Source: Prorocentrum cordatum (Eukaryota; Sar; Dinophyceae; Prorocentrales; Prorocentraceae). Taken from it: a stretch of 64,000 bases of DNA. How positions within the stretch are numbered: the stretch's first letter is position 1; the number at the start of each line of letters is the position of its first letter. Location of the stretch: NCBI GenBank assembly GCA_963575745.1, contig CAUYUJ010001754.1, positions 1 to 64,000 of the forward strand, given 5' to 3'. The notes under the pieces are model-generated. The model was not told the DNA's origin. It made no database searches and saw nothing but the letters and a program-made list of their open reading frames with translations. Positions 51,830 to 62,989 of the stretch are shown here, piece after piece. A program made the position numbers and the translations under genes.

Positions 51830-53600
51830 TGACGTCCTGGAAGGGCTAAGCTACCTTCCTGACTGATGCCACGCATGGCCTTGATCACTTGCCCGCGATA
51901 GCCTTTGTCCTGGGTAGCATCAGTGCAGTCGGCGCGCCCTTCGTCGAGTCTGCGTGCCGAGAAGCGCCCCTGCGCGTCGCGGATGGCACGCGGCCGCTTG
52001 AACTCGCCGCCCCCGCTGGCGACGCAGGCCGCCCTGCAGATCGCAGCTTGGCGCGCTTCAACTCGATCGAGCGCGTTGAACTCCAGAGCCGCATGGCGCA
52101 GTCTGACCGCCATCGCACCGCCCCCGTCGAGCTGGACACCTTCTTGCTGGCTACCTTGCAGCCGTCGGATGTGACCGGCCACGTGCCAAGCGCATCCCTG
52201 CCTCGGGCACCCCTGGCAAGCAGCCCGCGGGGCGCGCCGCGCACCGCCATGGGCCTGGGCTCCTCGGCCAGCCCAGCGCGCGCCGGCGCGGGGTCGAGCT
52301 CGCCGTCGCCCTCGAGGTCGCGCGCGGGCTCGTGCCCAACGTCGCGCGTGGCTTCGTCTTGGATGGGCGCAGGCCCTTTCTGGCTCCTAGCTGACAAATC
52401 GGACTCGCCAGAAAAAACAACGCGGGGCCCCAATCGCCCTCGGTCGGCTGCCTGGCGGCCCGCCCTCAGGTGCTGGGCGCTCGAAGCAATCCCGACGCTC
52501 GCGGAGTTGCGGCAGCTGGGTCGCTTCGCCCATGCGGGGGTCGCCTGCGCCCGCTGCAGCTGCCCCTGGATTTCCGAGGCCAGGCTCGCGCGCCGGCTGC
52601 GCAGCTGCCGCTGCTGCCGGCGCGCGCTGGCTCCATGGGCGCGTCGCCACCGCTCGCTGAATCCTGAACTCCCTTGGGGGGCGCCGCTGGCGCCGGCGCC
52701 GCTGGCCCTGTCGCAGAGGGCCCGCCAGGCGGGCCAGCGGGCGTCAGGGCTGGAGCCGCCCTGACACGCGGCGCCCTCCGGTCATGGATCGCCGCGAACC
52801 ACGTCTGCGCATCGGGCAGCGGTGCGCAGGCGTTCCCCCCGCCCCCCGCGACCAGAACATTCTGGGCCCTGTCCGCGCATCTCGACCAGTCTCTCAGAGA
52901 TGCACCTGCCAGGTCGCGCGGCCGAAGATGCCAGCGCAGCCTTGGCTTCAGAAGTGCGACGAGGACGCTCTCGGCCAGCATCGTTTTCCACCGGTTGTTT
53001 GGCCTTTTCGGAGCACTGCTCGCGCGCGTGCAAGCTCCTTTCTCTGAGTGCCAGAGATGCGCCCGCCCCTCTTGCGGGCCATGCCGAGCCGCGTCGCCGA
53101 GGCCCGCCGCCCGCCAGGAGAGGTCGCGTCAATCGAATGCGAACGCTCGCGCCGAACTGCCTGTCAGAACATCGCCAATTTCGCGCCATATTGCCAACCC
53201 CATCCGTCGCTCGCGCCCTCCCCGGAAGCTCGGAGTCAGCGAGCCGCGCTGCTGCGCGGGCCAGTCGAAGAATGAGGAAGCGATCCTGATATCGAGCTTC
53301 ACTGAGGCCGTCAGCCAGACAGTGCACGCCCTGGGCAAACTCGCCATTTCTACGTTAAAATTCTCGACTGAAGCCATGAACTGCGGCGAGTACCTGGTCT
53401 TCACATCGATGCGGCGAGCGCATGTCGAGCCGTCCTGGTTGTCTCGGCCAGCGTTCCGATCGAAAGCTCGCCGTCGACCCCAGGCGAGATCCCCCGCCTG
53501 CCCGAATGATCCCGCCAGCCCTCTGGGCGACAGGCGGTCCAACGAGATCTTTCTTTCCTCTTCCAGAAGAACCCTTTCTTCCCCTTCGGAGGAACATGCC
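51830..53600 (-). pseudogene. Degenerate coding region, frame broken, unrecognised
   Basis: Minus-strand pieces in differing frames look like one decayed protein: RIDVKTRYSPQFMASVENFN, ACTVWLTASVKLDIRIASSF and MGLAIWREIGDVL (53,440-53,130), ARKRGGRISGTQRKELARA (near 53,080), MLAESVLVALLKPRLRWHLR and DAQTWFAAIHDRRA (52,981-52,780), and RHAALEFNALDRVEARQAAI with ATQDKGYRGQVIKAMRGI (52,110-51,850). No domain is recognised. A retroelement remnant is one possibility. Confidence 0.35.
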
Positions 53601-53699
53601 CGCCCCCGCGCCCCCCCCTGGACCTGGGCGGGGGGTGGTCGCGAGCGGTCATGGCGTCCCTGATGGCCTGAGGCGGCTCGAAGGGGGCCTCAGAGAGCC

Positions 53700-54300
53700 C
53701 CCCTAGACGGCCTTCCTGATCCCTCAAGATAGCCCATCATGGCTCAAGATAGCTATCAAGATAGCCCATCATGGTTCAAGATAGCTAACAACATGCCTCC
53801 AAGAAGCCCCCAGAAGGCCGCGAGACGCATCCAAATGCGCTTGGAGACCCCCCAGGACCCCCCGGGCAGCTAACGCCCTTGTAGAACCTGTGGATAACAA
53901 ATGAGTTTGGCCGTGTCGCCTTTTTTTCGCTTCCGATGCGCTTCCAAGGACTCAAGGCGGCCCCAAAATAGCCTGAGACAGCTCCGAAAAAAACCTGGGG
54001 GGCCCTTGGGCGGCCCCGAGAACGCCCAATATCGCCCCCAGAGGGCCGCGGAAACGCCCCGAAAGGCTATTTCTTTCGATGGCCCCGGGTCGGGCGCCAA
54101 ACGATACGACCCCCCCTCTTTCGATCGACGGTCTCCAAGATGGCCCTGGGAGGCGCCCCATCGCTGCCATGAGGGCGCCGAGAGAGCCTCGAGAGAGCCC
54201 CGAGGGAGCTCCACGAGGGGCCCCAAGACCTCCCAAGGAGCCTCAATGGGGCCCCGACAAGCCCCAACAAATCCACAGGAGACCCGATGCTCCAAGATAG
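53700..54300 (+). repeat. CCCAAGANGGCC island with CAAGATAGC repeats
   Basis: Begins with three CAAGATAGCYMATCATGGYT units (53,725-53,790), then GGCCCCNAGA-type units to 54,300. Same class as the island at 38,555. Confidence 0.7.
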
Positions 54301-54319
54301 CCTCCAGCATGGCTCAACG

Positions 54320-55185
54320 CCTTCCTCTCCGTCCTCTTTGACCGCTTTGTTTCGCTATATGCATCTCTGCTTGCCATGTTCCGTCAGCCCTCGTGGGCGC
54401 CGCTTCTGACTGGGCTGGCGGGCATTCGCGAAGCGTGGACAACGGCCGTTCTCGGCGCAAGGCTCGATGGCGCACTCGGTCGGGCCGTCGACGTCGCGCC
54501 GACGGGGGCCGCGACGCCGCGCCCCACGCCCAGCGCGTCGCCGAACGGACGGCGCAGCGCAGGACATCGCTGGCGCCCAGATCGCCCAGGAAGGCGCAGT
54601 CCATCATGATGATCGGCTTCGACAGCCCAGTCTTAGTGGGTCGGCTGACGCGCGGGCCATCTGGCGCGCGCCCTCGCGCGCAGCAGCTGCGCCGCAATCG
54701 GAGCTGCAAGCGGGCCAGGTCGCGAGTTCCCCTTTCGGCCACCGTTGGCGTCCGAGGCCCTGCAAGGCGGCGCGGAGCGCGGACGTCCTCTGTGATAGAG
54801 AGCCCTGCCCGGCGCAGGGCGCGACGTCGGGCGCCGGCGCGCAAGCGCCCGCCGCTGCTTCATCCGCGATAGTCCTGTCACGATTGATGCCCGCGCCAAG
54901 CTCGACTGGCCAGGCGCACTGGAGTGCTGGTGATGTTGAGACGGCTGCTTTCGGCGGCGAGCAAGAGCACCGGCCCCGAGTAAAAAAGAGGAATACTCAA
55001 ACGGGAGCGATGTAGTTGTTGGGGGGCCTGTTATGGCGGTCCCCCAAACCGCTTGAGAGTGAGCCTCATTTTCAAAGAAAGTACAACCGGCTCCCCGGCG
55101 AGAGCGCCAGGGCGCCTGTAAGGGGTCCAACAATAAACATTGTTTAGTAATTAACACTCTACAACAACAATAATTCTAAGACTGT
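54320..55185. other. Possible coding remnants, not resolved
   Basis: Minus-strand segments KTGLSKPIIMMDCAFLGDLG (about 54,640-54,580) and ECAIEPCAENGRCPRFANAR (about 54,470-54,410) look protein-like but lie in different frames. No gene can be assembled. Confidence 0.3.
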
Positions 55186-55379
55186 TACCTCTTACTTGCC
55201 CGCGTGTCATTCAAAACGAATTCCCCACACCCTCGATACCCGCCCTTTTGTGGTCGATCACAACCTTGTGCTGAGACAGGCGGGCGGGCAAACCTGAACG
55301 GGCGGACAATCCTTCGTGGGCGTACATGTGCCCGCCATTGGAATTGGTGTGGGCCCTGCAACAAGCGGAGGTGGAGAAC

Positions 55380-55690
55380 GATGGAGAGTGGGAGGAAGGG
55401 AGGGGGAGGGACGAAGGAAGAGGGAAAACGCCAGGATAGGAGGAGCGAAAGAGGGAGGCGGTTGATTAGAGGCAGAGAGAGAGAGAGACAGAAAAAAGAG
55501 AGAACAACAGGTAAGAGAAGTAGAGAAAGAGAAATAGAGGGGAGAGAGAGAGAGAGAGAGAGAGAGAAAGAAAGAAAGAGGGAGGGAGGAGGCAGGAGAG
55601 GGGAGGGAAAAGGGAGGAGGGAGAGGAGGGAGAGGGAGAGAGGCATAAGGATGAGGGAAGTGAGGGGGGAGAGAGAAGGGCGCAAGGGCG
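55380..55690 (+). repeat. GA-rich low-complexity tract
   Basis: GAGAGA, AAGAAAG and GGGAGG units over 300 bp, purine-only for long stretches. Confidence 0.9.
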
Positions 55691-56222
55691 TTCGAATGAT
55701 TTCAACATGCGCGCGAGAGGCACGCTTGGTAATATTTTCTGGACATGTTGAAACACCAATGTTTTTCTTCAACATTTACAAAAACGCACGCGCAGACTGT
55801 TTTGAAACAAATCCGGTTGCAACACCAAGTGAGTTTTACATTTGTTAGGAATTCTCAATATAAAATACTGACGGGGCATCGAGTGTGTTGAGGGATTTCG
55901 GCATGCGCTTGCGACAACGCGCGCGTGTGCTCTTCGTCATTTACTTCCAAAGTGATTCTTGACAAATAACAAATTTTGATAAGCAGATGTGCGCCCATGG
56001 TACTACTTGAAACTTGGGTCGATACCGCTTGGGTTGGGATGATATGAACTCATATGGAAAACGAGCGAAATACGAACGAAGGAGCTGTGCCATATGCAAT
56101 TTGCACTATGCGAGGGTGCGGGTTTAAGACCAGCCTCGGTGGGGTGGTGGACCTTTGTTCTCTAAGGAGAGAAAGCATATGTTGCCAACGTAGTTTATGC
56201 AATCGATGTGGTGCAACCAATG
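55691..56222. other. Lower-GC intergenic stretch
   Basis: A less GC-rich stretch than the surroundings, with no gene and no strong repeat. Confidence 0.4.
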
Positions 56223-56425
56223 TGCTGGCGATGAGGCGGCGACGGGACGGCGATGGCGGCAACAAGGCGGCGGAACAGACAATCGACCACAGACGACGGC
56301 TGGCGACGAGGCGGCGACGGGGAGGCAACGGCGGCAACAAGGCGGCGGTCCCGACAGACGAACCCAAACGCTGGGCGGCGACGAGGCGGCGACGGCGGCA
56401 ACAAGGCGGCTGACCCGACAAACGA
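56223..56425 (+). repeat. Tandem repeat, about 65-75-bp unit, three copies
   Basis: GAGGCGGCGACGGG, GGCGGCAACAAGGCGG and GACAGACAA/GACAAACGA recur three times. Confidence 0.85.
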
Positions 56426-56569
56426 GCCCAGTTGTTTGGAAGACATGTACAGAACCCTACGTGCAATCACTGCTTGGGAAGCAATGCGACGCACACGTTG
56501 TGGCAAAATCTTGGACCATGCACGGGCCCCCGCGATCAATTTGTACGATGTTCGATAAACATGGGGGAG

Positions 56570-57545
56570 GTGACGGCATACTGACTGGTGCGAACGGGCC
56601 CACCACCCCTGTCACAAAGAAATGCACAGCTGCACTTCCCAGCTACATGTTGGACCATGCGCGCCATGCTGACCACCCCGCCTCCATTTCGCATTCGCGT
56701 TTGGCAAGGCTGCCTGGGGATCGACATGAATCCCGCAGTGTGCTGCCACGTGAACTGGCGCGTCTGGTATGCTCTGCCAGCGCTGCACACGTGGCGCACG
56801 TGGCGCGGGTGGAGCACTTGGCACACTTGGCGCATGTGGATCCCGCAACACATCTGGCGCACTAGGCGCGCCTGGAGCGCCTGGGCCCATGGGGCGTATG
56901 AAACACCTGGCGCGCGTGGCGCGCTTGGCACGCGCGGGCCACCTCGCAAGCATAGCGCGCAAGCGTCGCGCACCTGGCGTCGGTTTTGATCCTAGTGGCT
57001 GTCCATGCAACGCACAGGCTGTGCCGAGACCCGGGTGCTACTTCATGCGGTGGGAGGGCGGGTGCGAATAGCGAGACAAGACGGCTTGCGGGGGCAGGGT
57101 GGGCAACTTGATCACTGCTCACTATGAATATATACCCCCCTGCCCCGTCCGACTGGCGACGAACCCGGGACAATGCGGACACCCACCGCCATCCCTGTCA
57201 AAACCAAGCAATGCTAACTGCACCTTGCGGTAAAACATTGGGTCATGCTCGAGAGCCCCAAGCACGTGGAACACGGGGCGCATCTGGCACAACAGGCGTG
57301 CCTGGCACGCTTGGGCCCCATAGACGCCTGGCGCGCCTGGTGCGCGTGGCGCGCATAGCACGCGTGGCGCACCTCGCCCCAGCGTCGCGCAAGAAGGGCA
57401 ACCGGGGCCTGTATTGGTCCCAGTATAGCTGCTGCCCATCCAAAGACGACCGCTGAATATGCTGAGACTCGGGCACTACTTTCTGTGTTGGGAGGGCGGG
57501 TGGGAGTGAGCCAAACAGTTTGCGTTTGGGAGAGGTGTCTTGACC
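56570..57545 (+). repeat. Diverged segmental tandem duplication with GGCGCACGT minisatellite
   Basis: Two units (about 56,580-57,125 and 57,140-57,545) share the order: CCACC-CCTGTCA, GCACTT/GCACCTTGC, TGGACCATGC/TGGGTCATGC, a TGGCGCNCNTGGCGCG minisatellite, GGTCC/TGGCTGNCCATCC, GAGAC-CGGGC-CTACTT, TGGGAGGGCGGGTG, and CCCCCTNCCCCTCC. Internal 9-12-bp units are GGCGCGCGTGGCGC variants. Confidence 0.7.
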
Positions 57546-57639
57546 CATCCCCCTACCCCTCCCTCAGGTCTGGACGGTGGATGTCTGAGCCCTCTGGCCG
57601 ATTCAAATTGCCCAGGATTCCTAGAGGACAGTTCCAATG

Positions 57640-57860
57640 GACTCAGAGGGTCGAAGAGGCCTCCAAAGCGCTACAGGACGGCCCATAGAGAGCCCCAACA
57701 GCCCAGGACAGCCCAAGATGGCCTCAAGTCGGCCCCCAAGCCCCAAGGCGGCCTCCAAAGACCCCAAGACGCCACCATGATGTCCCACGGCTCCACGGCC
57801 CCAAGCCGGGCCCACGATGCCCCAAAGAGTCCCCAAGATGGCCTCAGGCCCCCTTCGGGG
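57640..57860 (+). repeat. CCCAAGANGGCC island
   Basis: AGGACAGCCCAAGATGGCC, CCCCAAGGCGGCC and CCCCAAGATGGCC units, the same class as the island at 38,555. Confidence 0.7.
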
Positions 57861-58669
57861 ATGGACAGACTTCCCTTTAGTAAAACGTGGTTTAGTGAAA
57901 ACGACCTGCGGCCCAAACCTGGCGGGCAAAAGCCTGAAAAATAGCGGCCGCGGCGCCCTCTCGAGAACCGAAAACGGACAATTCACTAATCGACGTGTCA
58001 CTGTTGGGGGTTCTGTTCGCCCCCGACACCTGATAGCTCGAGTGGTGCCCCAAATGCACCCGACTGTGGCCCCCCCGCGAAGCTCCGTGCTTCGCGGGCC
58101 CTGGAGACGACAAAACTGCTGTTATTTGTCTTGCTCCCTTGCTCATAATTGGCCTGGCCCCTCCGGCCTCATCTTTTCCGGCTCCGGCTCTGCTTTCGAT
58201 TCCGGCGCCGTTTTTATTCAGCTTTGATGAGCAGTTTTTAGCATGTCATTCTCCGACTGGGGGGTCGACTAACCGCATCAAGCAATGAAAACCCCCCCCC
58301 GCTCTCCGGCGAAAGTATAACGCACCCGGCACCCCAGAAGCGTTACCCTGGCACCTCGCACCTTTATGTGAACGCAGACGAGTCTGCTCGCCGAAACAAG
58401 CAAACCGCCTGAGACATTCTCGCAATATGGTCTCCTTGTGGTTCTGAAGCAAGCGCCTCGCCTGAGACATCCTCAGAAACTGCTCTGGACGCAGACGAGT
58501 CTGTGTCAGGTGGTCGGTCTGGGCGAGAACTGGAGTGGCCGCGCGTCTTCCCAGCGCTCGGCCTTCCGAGCAGGGGTCTTCTTCCTCTTCCTCTTCGTCC
58601 TTCTCAGGGGTCCTCCTCCTATTCCTCCTAATCAGGGGTCCTCCTCCTCTTCCTCCTCCTCCTCCCCCT
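57861..58669. other. Non-coding stretch
   Basis: A hairpin GCGAAGCTCCGTGCTTCGC is at 58,076-58,094. CAGGGGTCCTCCTCCT recurs at 58,600 and 58,630. ACGCAGACGAGTCTG occurs at 58,370 and 58,489. No gene. Confidence 0.5.
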
Positions 58670-58686
58670 CGTAGCCATTTTGGCTC
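58670..58686 (+). other. Partial spliced-leader relic
   Basis: CGTAGCCATTTTGGCTC matches 17 consecutive bases of the 22-nt DinoSL. The terminal AAG is replaced by TTA. No protein-like frame follows, so it may mark the 5' end of a decayed retroposed copy. Confidence 0.75.
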
Positions 58687-58799
58687 TTATTCGTCATTAC
58701 GGATCAAGCCGAGGGCCAAGGCCTCAGTCAAGAGGCCCTGAGCCAGCTAAACAGACAAAATCCTCCTCCTGCTCCTCCTCCTCAAGACTCCCTTACGGC

Positions 58800-58950
58800 A
58801 CGGCACCAACACGAACAACGACAATAACACCAGCAATTAAAATTATATCTAGAACAACAAGGCCAATAACAGCAACACCACCAACAACATGAACATCAAA
58901 AACACCAACAACACCGCCAACACCAACAATAACAACATGAAGTCCCGCGC
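58800..58950 (+). repeat. AAC-rich trinucleotide stretch
   Basis: AACAAC, ACCAAC and AACACC units without coding potential. Confidence 0.8.
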
Positions 58951-59003
58951 AAGGGAGAGCCCAACTTTGAAGAGGAACCGTCCGTACCTACGATGGGGGG
59001 CGA

Positions 59004-59160
59004 GTAATTTTGGCGGTGCGGGTGCTAAGACAACGCGCCGTGCGTGGCGGGTGCGATATCCTCGGATCTCCACACGACGGCCGGGACGAACCATCTTTTC
59101 AATAGGGGTGATAATAATAGTCGTATAGGACAAGGATGATGAAGAACATGAGAAACAAGG
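59004..59160 (+). repeat. Array-associated segment, copy 1
   Basis: About 160 bp similar to 60,776-60,945: GGTGCTAAGACAAC, GCCGTGCGTGGCGGG, GCGATATCCTCGGAT, CACACGACGGCCGGG and CGTATAGGACAAGGAT are shared in order. It precedes the first satellite array. Confidence 0.85.
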
Positions 59161-59335
59161 AGGGAGGGAGGAAAGAAGCAGGGGGCCCGTCTGTTTTCGC
59201 ATTGTTACGTGTATTATTATCTTGGCTACGAGTCGCATTATTATTATTCGTCTTATTTCCCCACATCCTGAGTGGGGTTCTTGTTTTTTTCCCAGAACAC
59301 CCTCTCCTTCTCCTCCTCCTCCCGCGTCCTTCTCC

Positions 59336-59560
59336 TAAACCATACCATACCAAGCCATACCATACCAATACCTTACTATACCAATACCATACCAAGCCAT
59401 ACCAAGCCATACCATATCAATACCATACCATACCATACCAATACCATACCATACCATACCATACCAAGCCATACCATACCATACCAATACCATACCATAA
59501 CCCCTACCAAGCCATACCATACCAATACCATACCATACCAATACCCCTCCCACCCCTCCC
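59336..59560 (+). repeat. (CCATA)n pentanucleotide repeat
   Basis: CCATACCATACCAAGCCATA and CCAATACCATACC units. Confidence 0.95.
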
Positions 59561-60605
59561 ACCCCTCCAGGGAGGCCCCGCCTGAGCGAGGAGGGTATTC
59601 GCATCACCTGTTATTTCTCAGGTTTCGTGCCCCTCCCACCCCTCCAGGGAGGCCCCGCCTGAGCGAGGAGGGTATTCGCATCACCTGTTATTTACAGGTT
59701 TCGTGCCCCTCCCACCCCTCCAGGGAGGCCCCGCCTGAGCGAGGAGGGTATTCGCATCACCTGTATTTATCAGGTTTCGTGCCCCTCCCACCCCTCCAGG
59801 GAGGCCCCGCCTGAGCGAGGAGGGTATTCGCATCACCTGTATTTATCAGGTTTCGTGCCCCTCCCACCCCTCCAGGGAGGCCCCGCCTGAGCGAGGAGGG
59901 TATTCGCATCACCTGTTATTTATCAGGTTTCGTGCCCCTCCCACCCCTCCAGGGAGGCCCCGCCTGAGCGAGGAGGGTATTCGCATCACCTGTTATTTAT
60001 CAGGTTTCGTGCCCCTCCCACCCCTCCAGGGAGGCCCCGCCTGAGCGAGGAGGGTATTCGCATCACCTGTTATTTCTCAGGTTTCGTGCCCCTCCCACCC
60101 CTCCAGGGAGGCCCCGCCTGAGCGAGGAGGGTATTCGAATCACCTGTTATTTATCAGGTTTCGTGCCCCTCCCACCCCTCCAGGGAGGCCCCGTCTGAGC
60201 GAGGAGGGTATTCGCATCACCTGTTATTTATCAGGTTTCGTGCCCCTCCCACCCCTCCAGGGAGGTCCCGCCTGAGCGAGGAGGGTATTCGCATCACCTG
60301 TTATTTATCAGGTTTCGTGCCCTTCCCACCCCATCCAGGGAGGCCCCGCCTGAGCGAGGAGGGTATTCGCATCACCTGTTATTTCTCAGGTTTCGTGCCC
60401 CTCCCACCCCTCCAGGGAGGCCCCGCCTGAGCGAGGACGCTATTCGAACACAGTGTTATTTATCAGATTTCCTGCCCCTCCCACCCTCCAGGGAGGCCCC
60501 GTCTGAGCGAGGAGGGTATTCGCGAACAGTGCTATTTATCAGGTTCCGTGCCCGTCCCACCCCTCCAGGGAAGCCCCGCATGAGCGAGGAGGGTATTCGC
60601 AAACC
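59556..60605 (+). repeat. 77-bp satellite array 1, about 14 copies
   Basis: Unit of 76-78 bp: CCCCTCCCACCCCTCCAGGG, AGGCCCCGCCTGAGCGAGG, AGGGTATTCGCATCACCTG, TTATTTATCAGGTTTCGTG. Units differ mainly by one-base indels in TTATTTATC. The last three are more diverged. Confidence 0.95.
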
Positions 60606-60775
60606 ATGTGATAGAAAAGGATGGAGAGGGCGAGGGCAGGTCGGCAATTTCTCTACAAAATGTTGCTTGATCCCGCTAGCCCAAAAACATCATTATGTGG
60701 GGAACTCCGTTAGCATAATTTTATTTGTATTATTTTTGGTATTATTGTACTTCTTGCCTTTTGGGGCAAGCTGAC

Positions 60776-60945
60776 GTAATCATTTTATGCGGGTGCGGTG
60801 CTAAGATAACTCGCCGTGCGTGGCGGGGGCGATATCCTCGGATGCACTACCCCACACGACGGCCGGGAAAAAACAATGTTGCAACAGGGGTAATAATACA
60901 AATCGTATATGATAAGGATTATACAGAGAATGAGAAACATAGTTT
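60776..60945 (+). repeat. Array-associated segment, copy 2
   Basis: Second copy of the 59,004 segment, placed before the second satellite array. It differs by small indels (for example an extra CACTACC). Confidence 0.85.
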
Positions 60946-61084
60946 ATCATGATTCGCACTCTTATTTTTCCCAACCATCCTGTGGTGTTGGGTCCTCGTT
61001 TTGAAGAGACGGTGCCCCGCGTTTCTCCTCCTCCTCGCCCTCCTCCCCCTCCTTGCCTCTGCTCTCGGCACACCTCTCACGCGT

Positions 61085-62885
61085 TTCGTAGCCCCATAGG
61101 GAACTCCACCGAAGGCCCCAGTGGGGGTGTCCACATGCGGTTCCCCCACCCAGGGCAGCGTTTCGTAGGCCCCATAGGGAGCTCCACCGAAGGCCCCAGA
61201 GGGGGTGTCCACATGCGGTTCCCCCACCCAGGGCAGCGTTTCGTAGCCCCATAGGGAGCTCCACCGAAGGCCCCAGTGGGGTGTCGCATGCGGTTCCCCC
61301 ACCCAGGGCAGCGTTTCGTGGCCCCATAGGGAGCTCCACCGAAGGCCCCAGTGGGGGTGTCCACATGCGGTTCCCCCACCCAGGGCAGCGTTTCGTGGCC
61401 CCAGAGGGAGCTCCACCGAAGGCCCCGGTGGGGGTGCCCGCATGCGGTTCCCCCACCCAGGGCAGCGCTTCGTAGCCCCACTCCACCGAAGGTGGGGGTG
61501 TCCACATGCGGTTCCCCCACCCAGGCGTAGCCCCAGAGGGAGCTCCACCGAAGGCCCCAGTGGGGGTTCGCATGCGGTTCCCCCACCCAGGGCAGCGTTT
61601 CGTAGCCCCAGAGGGAGCTCCACCGAAGGCCCCAGTGGGGGTGTCCACATGCGGTTCCCCCACCCAGGGCAGCGTTTCGTAGCCCCATAGGGAGCTCCAC
61701 CGAAGGCCCCAGTGGGGGTGTCCACATGCGGTTCCCCCACCCAGGGCAGCGTTTCGTAGCCCCATAGGGAGCTCCACCGAAGGCCCCAGTGGGGGTGTCC
61801 ACATGCGGTTCCCCCACCCAGGGCAGCGTTTCGTGGCCCCATAGGGAGCTCCACCGAAGGCCCCAGTGGGGGTGTCCACATGCGGTTCCCCCACCCAGGG
61901 CAGCGTTTCGTAGCCCCATAGGGAGCTCCACCGAAGGCCCCAGTGGGGGTGTCCACATGCGGTTCCCCCACCCAGGGCAGCGTTTCGTGGCCCCATAGGG
62001 AGCTCCACCGAAGGCCCCAGTGGGGGTGTCCACATGCGGTTCCCCCACCCAGGGCAGCGTTTCGTGGCCCCATAGGGAGCTCCACCGAAGGCCCCAGTGG
62101 GGGTGTCCACATGCGGTTCCCCCACCCAGGGCAGCGTTTCGTAGCCCCATAGGGAGCTCCACCGAAGGCCCCAGTGGGGGTGTCCACATGCGGTTCCCCC
62201 ACCCAGGGCAGCGTTTCGTAGCCCCATAGGGAGCTCCACCGAAGGCCCCAGTGGGGGTGTCCGCATGCGGTTCCCCCACCCAGGGCAGCGTTTCGTAGCC
62301 CCATAGGGAGCTCCACCGAAGGCCCCAGTGGGGGTGTCCACATGCGGTTCCCCCACCCAGGGCAGCGTTTCGTGGCCCCATAGGGAGCTCCACCGAAGGC
62401 CCCAGTGGGGGTGTCCACATGCGGTTCCCCCACCCAGGGCAGCGTTTCGTAGCCCCATAGGGAGCTCCACCGAAGGCCCCAGTGGGGGTGTCCACATGCG
62501 GTTCCCCCACCCAGGGCAGCGTTTCGTAGCCCCAGAGGGAGCTCCACCGAAGGCCCCAGTGGGGGTGTCCACATGCGGTTCCCCCACCCAGGGCAGCGTT
62601 TCGTAGCCCCATAGGGAGCTCCACCGTAGGCCCCAGTGGGGCTGCCCTCATGCGGTTCCCCCACCCAGGGCAGCGTTTCGTAGCCCCAGAGGGAGCTCCA
62701 CCGTAGGCCCCAGTGGGGGTGCCCGCATGCGGTTCCCCCACCCAGGGCAGCGTTTCGTAGCCTCACAGGGAGCTCCACCGAAGGCCCCAGTGGGGCTGCC
62801 TGCATGCGGTTCCCCCACCCAGGGCAGCGTTTCGTAGCCCCAGAGGGAGCTCCACCGAAGGCCCCAGTGGGGGTGTTCGCATGCG
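61085..62885 (+). repeat. 77-bp satellite array 2, about 23 copies
   Basis: Unit of exactly 77 bp in most copies: AGGGAGCTCCACCGAAGGCC, CCAGTGGGGGTGTCCACATG, CGGTTCCCCCACCCAGGGCA, GCGTTTCGTAGCCCCAT. Some units are shortened (61,480-61,560). Because 77 is not a multiple of three, each minus-strand reading cycles through three peptides, and all three minus frames remain open for about 540-660 codons. Translation is not supported by any other evidence. Confidence 0.97.
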
Positions 62886-62989
62886 TCTCCACTACCCAGA
62901 GGTAGCGCCGCCGAAAACGATATTCACACTTGCGGTATTCACAGTTGCATATGGTTGGGTCCTTCGCCAGGCTAATTTTATTTCCAGTA

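Noticed and set aside
53725-53790. SL-like GGCTCAAGA repeats
   Set aside because: Similarity to the leader is limited to nine bases and is explained by the local CAAGATAGC repeat.
56100-56140. tRNA gene suggested by GGTTTAAGACC
   Set aside because: It resembles a B box, but no acceptor, D or anticodon stems can be formed around it.
58076-58094. Bacterial-type terminator hairpin
   Set aside because: A stem exists, but there is no T run and the genome is a dinoflagellate nuclear one.
61085-62885. CRISPR array
   Set aside because: The repeats are contiguous 77-bp satellite units with no unique spacers, and the DNA is eukaryotic.
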